Shown: in pieces, positions 6,142 through 8,877 of the stretch | How the letters are laid out: the number at the start of each line of letters is the position of its first letter | Numbering within the stretch: the first letter of the stretch is position 1 | Assembly (NCBI GenBank): GCA_900556695.1 | Contig: USQA01000043.1 | Location: forward strand, 1 to 8,877 | Reading direction: 5' to 3' | Length of the DNA stretch: 8,877 nt | DNA from: an uncultured Clostridium sp. | GTDB lineage: Bacteria; Bacillota; Clostridia; TANB77; CAG-508 | Program-made: the position numbers and the translations under genes | Notes under the pieces: generated by a model | What the model saw: only the letters and a program-made list of their open reading frames with translations | Databases searched by the model: none | What the model was told of the DNA's origin: nothing

Positions 6142-6681
6142 TTAACGTGTAATTTTGAATGCACCAACTGTTCTGTCATTCCAACGTGAAGGCCATTCCC
6201 TGCTGATATCTTCAAAGAAATAAACATTATTTCTAAATCTCTTTTCAGACCATCCTTTTTCTTTATCATATCGAAGAAAATGAAAATCAAATATTTTTTC
6301 TCTTCCACCATCTTCATAGATTTTTACAAACAAAACAACAATATGTTGGTTATTTTGTAGTTCAATCTTTGAAATATGGTTCAGCAAAGAATACTTACTT
6401 AAATTTCCTCCAGCAGGTATGATTTCTTCTACATCCAGGTCCAATACATGTGCATCAGATAAGAATAAATCTTTTACTTCTTCTAAAGAAAAATAGTCTT
6501 CTATTAAGCCTTTTTTGCCTGACACCATACCTAACCGGTAATACCTTGGGTCAGATACATTAGTACTTCCTATCGCGTGCGCAAACGCATTTGTATTGTC
6601 TCTTACGTTTGTACTGTTGTAGTCTTCCCATTTTAATGGTTGGTGAACATTCCGTCTTATTTCTAAAATTTCATTTAGCAT
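6142..6681 (-). CDS. Uncharacterised protein, possibly a Cys-less papain-like (NlpC/P60-type) homologue
   Basis: 179 residues, no signal peptide or membrane segment. I do not recognise a named family. Two stretches resemble a group of papain-like proteins that carry NCYAYALG near the N-terminus and DYHFYRQ..G.WSHK later: here NTNAFAHAIGST (29-40), followed by YYRLGMVSG (47-55), and FDFHFLRYDKEKGWSEK (131-147). If the match is right, Ala32 sits where the catalytic Cys would be while His134 is kept, so hydrolase activity would be lost. This comparison is from memory. The gene has its own promoter and terminator and so is a single-gene unit. The start (6681) follows AGAGAGGT (6694-6687). GC is about 33% overall and about 40% over the first 120 bases, against roughly 25% in the GH15 gene, and it has GC-rich patches such as GCGTGCGCAAACGC. 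This mildly suggests later acquisition. Coding status is well supported; function is unknown. Confidence 0.7.
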   Translation of the reverse strand: MLNEILEIRRNVHQPLKWEDYNSTNVRDNTNAFAHAIGSTNVSDPRYYRLGMVSGKKGLIEDYFSLEEVKDLFLSDAHVLDLDVEEIIPAGGNLSKYSLLNHISKIELQNNQHIVVLFVKIYEDGGREKIFDFHFLRYDKEKGWSEKRFRNNVYFFEDISREWPSRWNDRTVGAFKITR

Positions 6682-6726
6682 AGAGTACCTCTCTTTCTAA
6701 AAACACTTACTACGTTACATATATTT

Positions 6727-6755
6727 ATTTTATCATATTCATTTACATAATTCAA
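6727..6755 (-). promoter_or_regulatory. Predicted promoter of the 179-codon gene
   Basis: TTGAAT (6755-6750), 17-bp spacer, TAAAAT (6732-6727) on the minus strand, with a TG one base before the -10 (extended -10). The leader would be about 40 nt. It lies between the GH15 terminator and the gene start, exactly where an independent promoter is expected. Confidence 0.65.
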
Positions 6756-6774
6756 GTTTTCTGTCTCATACAAC

Positions 6775-6819
6775 AAAAAAGTATATCTAAATACTTTTTT
6801 ATTAATATTAGATATACTT
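6775..6819. terminator. Terminator of the GH15 gene, with two mutually exclusive hairpins
   Basis: About 10 bp after the GH15 stop codon. The outer hairpin pairs AAGTATATCTAA with TTAGATATACTT (6819-6808 with 6790-6779, 12 bp, 17-nt loop) and is followed by TTTT. The inner hairpin pairs AAAAAAGTAT with ATACTTTTTT (6800-6791 with 6784-6775, 10 bp, 6-nt loop) and works in both directions because each arm ends in a T-run on one strand. The two share the same segment and cannot form together. Confidence 0.75.
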
Positions 6820-6828
6820 AAATAATTT

Positions 6829-8802
6829 TTATTTGTTTCCATATAATTTTTCTAAAACAATAATAAACATTGCATGTGACCATCCAAGACCAATAACCCA
6901 GTTAGGTTTTAAAGTTTCGTTATCAACTTGTTCACCTAAAAAATGATGTTTTCCTGATGTTTTTACAACAAAGTCAAATGTTTCTTTTGCCTTTCTTTTT
7001 TCTCCTGTCTCTAAATAGTATAAAGTCATCCAAAGATTAGCAATTGGCCAAGGATTTCCATTCATATAATGATCTTGTTCAAATCTTTGATATCCGCCTG
7101 TATATGTTCTTAAAGTCATATTAATTTTTTCTATTGTATTTCTTACTTTCTTTTCTTTTGGCTTAAATACATTAAATGGTGTAACAGCTCCTAATATGCT
7201 TATATCCATTTTTTTGTCTTCTATATTTCTTACATATGTATTTTTTTCTGTATCATACAAATTTTCATTTATATATTTTTTTATTCCAACTTGTAATCTT
7301 TCTATTTCCTTTTCATTTTTGTGTATCTTTTCTTCTTTTAATCTATTATTTTCAAATTCTGATGTATTTTTTCCTAATGCTATATACATTTTTAACATAC
7401 ATTCAAATGCAGAATAAATACTAGCTAATGAATATAAATGAATTCCTTCAGACATTTCCCATAAGTCATAACTTACATGATATTTGTGTTCTCCATGTAG
7501 TTTTTTCATTTGATTTTCCATTTCTTCTTTTACTATATCTTTGTCCCTTTCCTCTTTAGCTTGTATTTGAAGCCAATCTTCAACATATCTTTTTAAGAAA
7601 TCAACTGCTTTTTCACACATTGATAAATTATCTTTCAAAAATTTTTCTGATTTTGAATACTTATAATGTTCATAAACACCATATACTACACTTGCAGTTT
7701 CATCTACTTGATATCCCCAACATGGAGCTAATTTTCCATCTGTATAAAATCTTTGCTCCCACATTCCATTTTTGCTTTGAGTCTTTTTACAAAATACTTT
7801 ATAAAACTTTTCAGTTTCTTTTTCCATTTTTAATATATCTAGTGCTTTTGTCATAAATACAGCATCTCTTGTCCAACAATAAGCATATCTTCCACATTTT
7901 GTAAACTCTTCATCTATCTCTGGAGAAGCAATAATTCCTCCTGTATCTTGATTTGTTAATAATGGAAATAATAAAATACTTCTTTTGTATATTTCATATA
8001 TTTTTTCTTCATAACTATTTTTAGATTCTTTTATATTTAATCCATTATGTGCTTTAAGATATTTTCTCCAGTATGATTTTGTATTAGTATACTCTTTATT
8101 AAAGTCTATTTTCTTTACTCTTTCTATTTCATTTTCTATTTGAGATATATTTTTATTATCATCAATTATAATACAGATTTCTAATACTTTCTTTTCATTA
8201 GGTTTTATAACTCCTATATCATAACAAACACTAGAATCTTTTGACATTCCAATATAATCTTTATCTTGGATCTCTCCTCTTTTAATTGTGTCTTTACTTC
8301 CATTAATTTGATGGCTATAAATATCTTTCCCTTTAGCAACAGTAGAAACCACAAAATCATGTGCATATTGCATCATACCACCATTAACAATTTTACATCC
8401 TACGAAGTTATTTGTGTCTGACAATAATTCTGAATGAATATAAAACTTAGTATCTAAATCTATTTTACCTTCATTTAAAAATATATACTTTTTAACTAAT
8501 ACATTTTCTTTTATTAATATGTAATCAGTTTGCACCATTTTTATATTAAAATATGTATTTGTAATTTCTGTATTTAATATATTTGTATCTGTATCATAAT
8601 ATTGTTTATATACATTATTAATATCATCATGTAAATAAATTAAATCTGAATTATTTATTTTTATTCCTGTATGAAAATAATTTATATATTGTTTGTTATC
8701 TCTGCTAGGAAAATAAACTCTTTCAAGTTCTCCCTTTCCTGTAAGAGTTGCTATCATATTTTTATTTCCAATAATTGCTTCATTTAAATATTTATTTTGC
8801 AT
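6829..8802 (-). CDS. Glycoside hydrolase family 15 protein (glucoamylase type), cytosolic
   Basis: 657 residues. GH15 enzymes release glucose from the non-reducing ends of starch, glycogen, maltodextrins or, in some branches, trehalose. The N-terminal about 250 residues (from GNKNMIATLTGKGELERVYFP) are the beta-sandwich domain of bacterial and archaeal members; the rest is the (alpha/alpha)6 barrel. Barrel motifs: CWTRDA (309-314), QVDETA (365-370), SYDLWEM (444-450), where Glu449 fits the catalytic acid, NPWPIANLW (583-591), and GEQVD (623-627) with Glu624 as the likely base, followed by GLGWSHAMF (638-646). There is no signal peptide, so it probably acts on internal glycogen or imported maltodextrin. 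Two charged Lys/Glu-rich segments (about 411-436 and 480-510) look like helical insertions. The second Glu of the fungal DLWEE motif is Met450. The start follows AAGGAG (8818-8813) at 10-nt spacing. Exact substrate cannot be told. Confidence 0.88.
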   Translation of the reverse strand: MQNKYLNEAIIGNKNMIATLTGKGELERVYFPSRDNKQYINYFHTGIKINNSDLIYLHDDINNVYKQYYDTDTNILNTEITNTYFNIKMVQTDYILIKENVLVKKYIFLNEGKIDLDTKFYIHSELLSDTNNFVGCKIVNGGMMQYAHDFVVSTVAKGKDIYSHQINGSKDTIKRGEIQDKDYIGMSKDSSVCYDIGVIKPNEKKVLEICIIIDDNKNISQIENEIERVKKIDFNKEYTNTKSYWRKYLKAHNGLNIKESKNSYEEKIYEIYKRSILLFPLLTNQDTGGIIASPEIDEEFTKCGRYAYCWTRDAVFMTKALDILKMEKETEKFYKVFCKKTQSKNGMWEQRFYTDGKLAPCWGYQVDETASVVYGVYEHYKYSKSEKFLKDNLSMCEKAVDFLKRYVEDWLQIQAKEERDKDIVKEEMENQMKKLHGEHKYHVSYDLWEMSEGIHLYSLASIYSAFECMLKMYIALGKNTSEFENNRLKEEKIHKNEKEIERLQVGIKKYINENLYDTEKNTYVRNIEDKKMDISILGAVTPFNVFKPKEKKVRNTIEKINMTLRTYTGGYQRFEQDHYMNGNPWPIANLWMTLYYLETGEKRKAKETFDFVVKTSGKHHFLGEQVDNETLKPNWVIGLGWSHAMFIIVLEKLYGNK

Positions 8803-8822
8803 CTTTTTCTTTCTCCTTTTTT

Positions 8823-8877
8823 GTTGCCATCGGGGACGGACCTTTTTGGCCAGAAGTTGCCACTGGGGACGGACCTT
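8823..8877. repeat. GC-rich tandem direct repeat upstream of the GH15 gene, cut by the window edge
   Basis: Two 22-bp copies (8823-8844 and 8856-8877), identical at 20 of 22 positions, each beginning GTTGCCA and ending GGGGACGGACCTT, with an 11-bp spacer (TTTGGCCAGAA) that gives a 33-bp period. About 60% GC, in sharp contrast to the surrounding DNA. From memory, similar GGGGACGG-type repeats occur scattered in Bacillota genomes, some next to IS200-like or REP-associated transposases; no transposase is visible here. The array reaches the last base, so more copies may follow. It lies only about 20 bp upstream of the GH15 start codon. Confidence 0.7.

Noticed and set aside
6024..6317. 97-codon minus-strand reading frame overlapping the 179-codon gene
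   Set aside because: It lies out of frame inside a well-supported gene, runs through its terminator hairpin and the predicted gap promoter, and has no family features.
8823..8877. Possible CRISPR array (two repeats with a spacer)
   Set aside because: The spacer is only 11 bp and only two imperfect 22-bp copies are seen; CRISPR spacers are about 30 bp. No cas gene is visible.
1..8877. tRNA, rRNA, prophage or complete insertion sequence
   Set aside because: No cloverleaf, rRNA motif, integrase, transposase or paired terminal repeats with target duplication were seen on either strand.

Overview
The window is very AT-rich (roughly 27-33% GC by eye) and all recognisable genes lie on the minus strand. 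Strong AGGAGG-type ribosome binding sites, intrinsic terminators with short U-tracts, the order gap-pgk-tpiA-gpmI with a cofactor-independent phosphoglycerate mutase, and a partial NifU-like scaffold gene of the kind seen in Clostridia all point to a low-GC member of the Bacillota, most likely class Clostridia. Species cannot be told from the sequence.

Reading in the direction of transcription (right to left): the right edge (8823-8877) holds two copies of a GC-rich 22-bp direct repeat, cut by the window end. A cytosolic GH15 glucoamylase-type hydrolase follows (8802-6829) and ends in a two-hairpin terminator. Next is a single gene of unknown function (6681-6142) with its own good promoter and a strong terminator. 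It looks like a diverged papain-like/NlpC-P60-type protein in which the catalytic Cys position is Ala. Then comes the glycolytic block: gap (5928-4912), which has its own terminator, and pgk-tpiA-gpmI (4781-1148). A YezG/DUF600-type immunity gene (1141-437) begins only 6 bp after gpmI and looks co-transcribed. At the left edge is the first 93 codons of a NifU-like Fe-S scaffold protein (280 to beyond 1), with its own promoter.

The enzymes form a coherent route. GH15 can release glucose from glycogen or maltodextrin inside the cell. The gap, pgk, tpiA and gpmI products carry triose phosphates to 2-phosphoglycerate. The usual operon ends, the regulator cggR and enolase, are not next to this block.

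No complete new system is visible. The points most worth a second look are: (a) the leaders of gap and pgk are homologous copies of one regulatory module, and in front of pgk the promoter is interlocked with the gap terminator; (b) an inverted repeat sits over the predicted gap transcription start; (c) an apparently orphan immunity gene is coupled to a housekeeping operon; (d) the 179-residue protein seems to be a Cys-less papain-like homologue; (e) the GC-rich repeat at the right edge. Promoters and operators were called by eye and are predictions.
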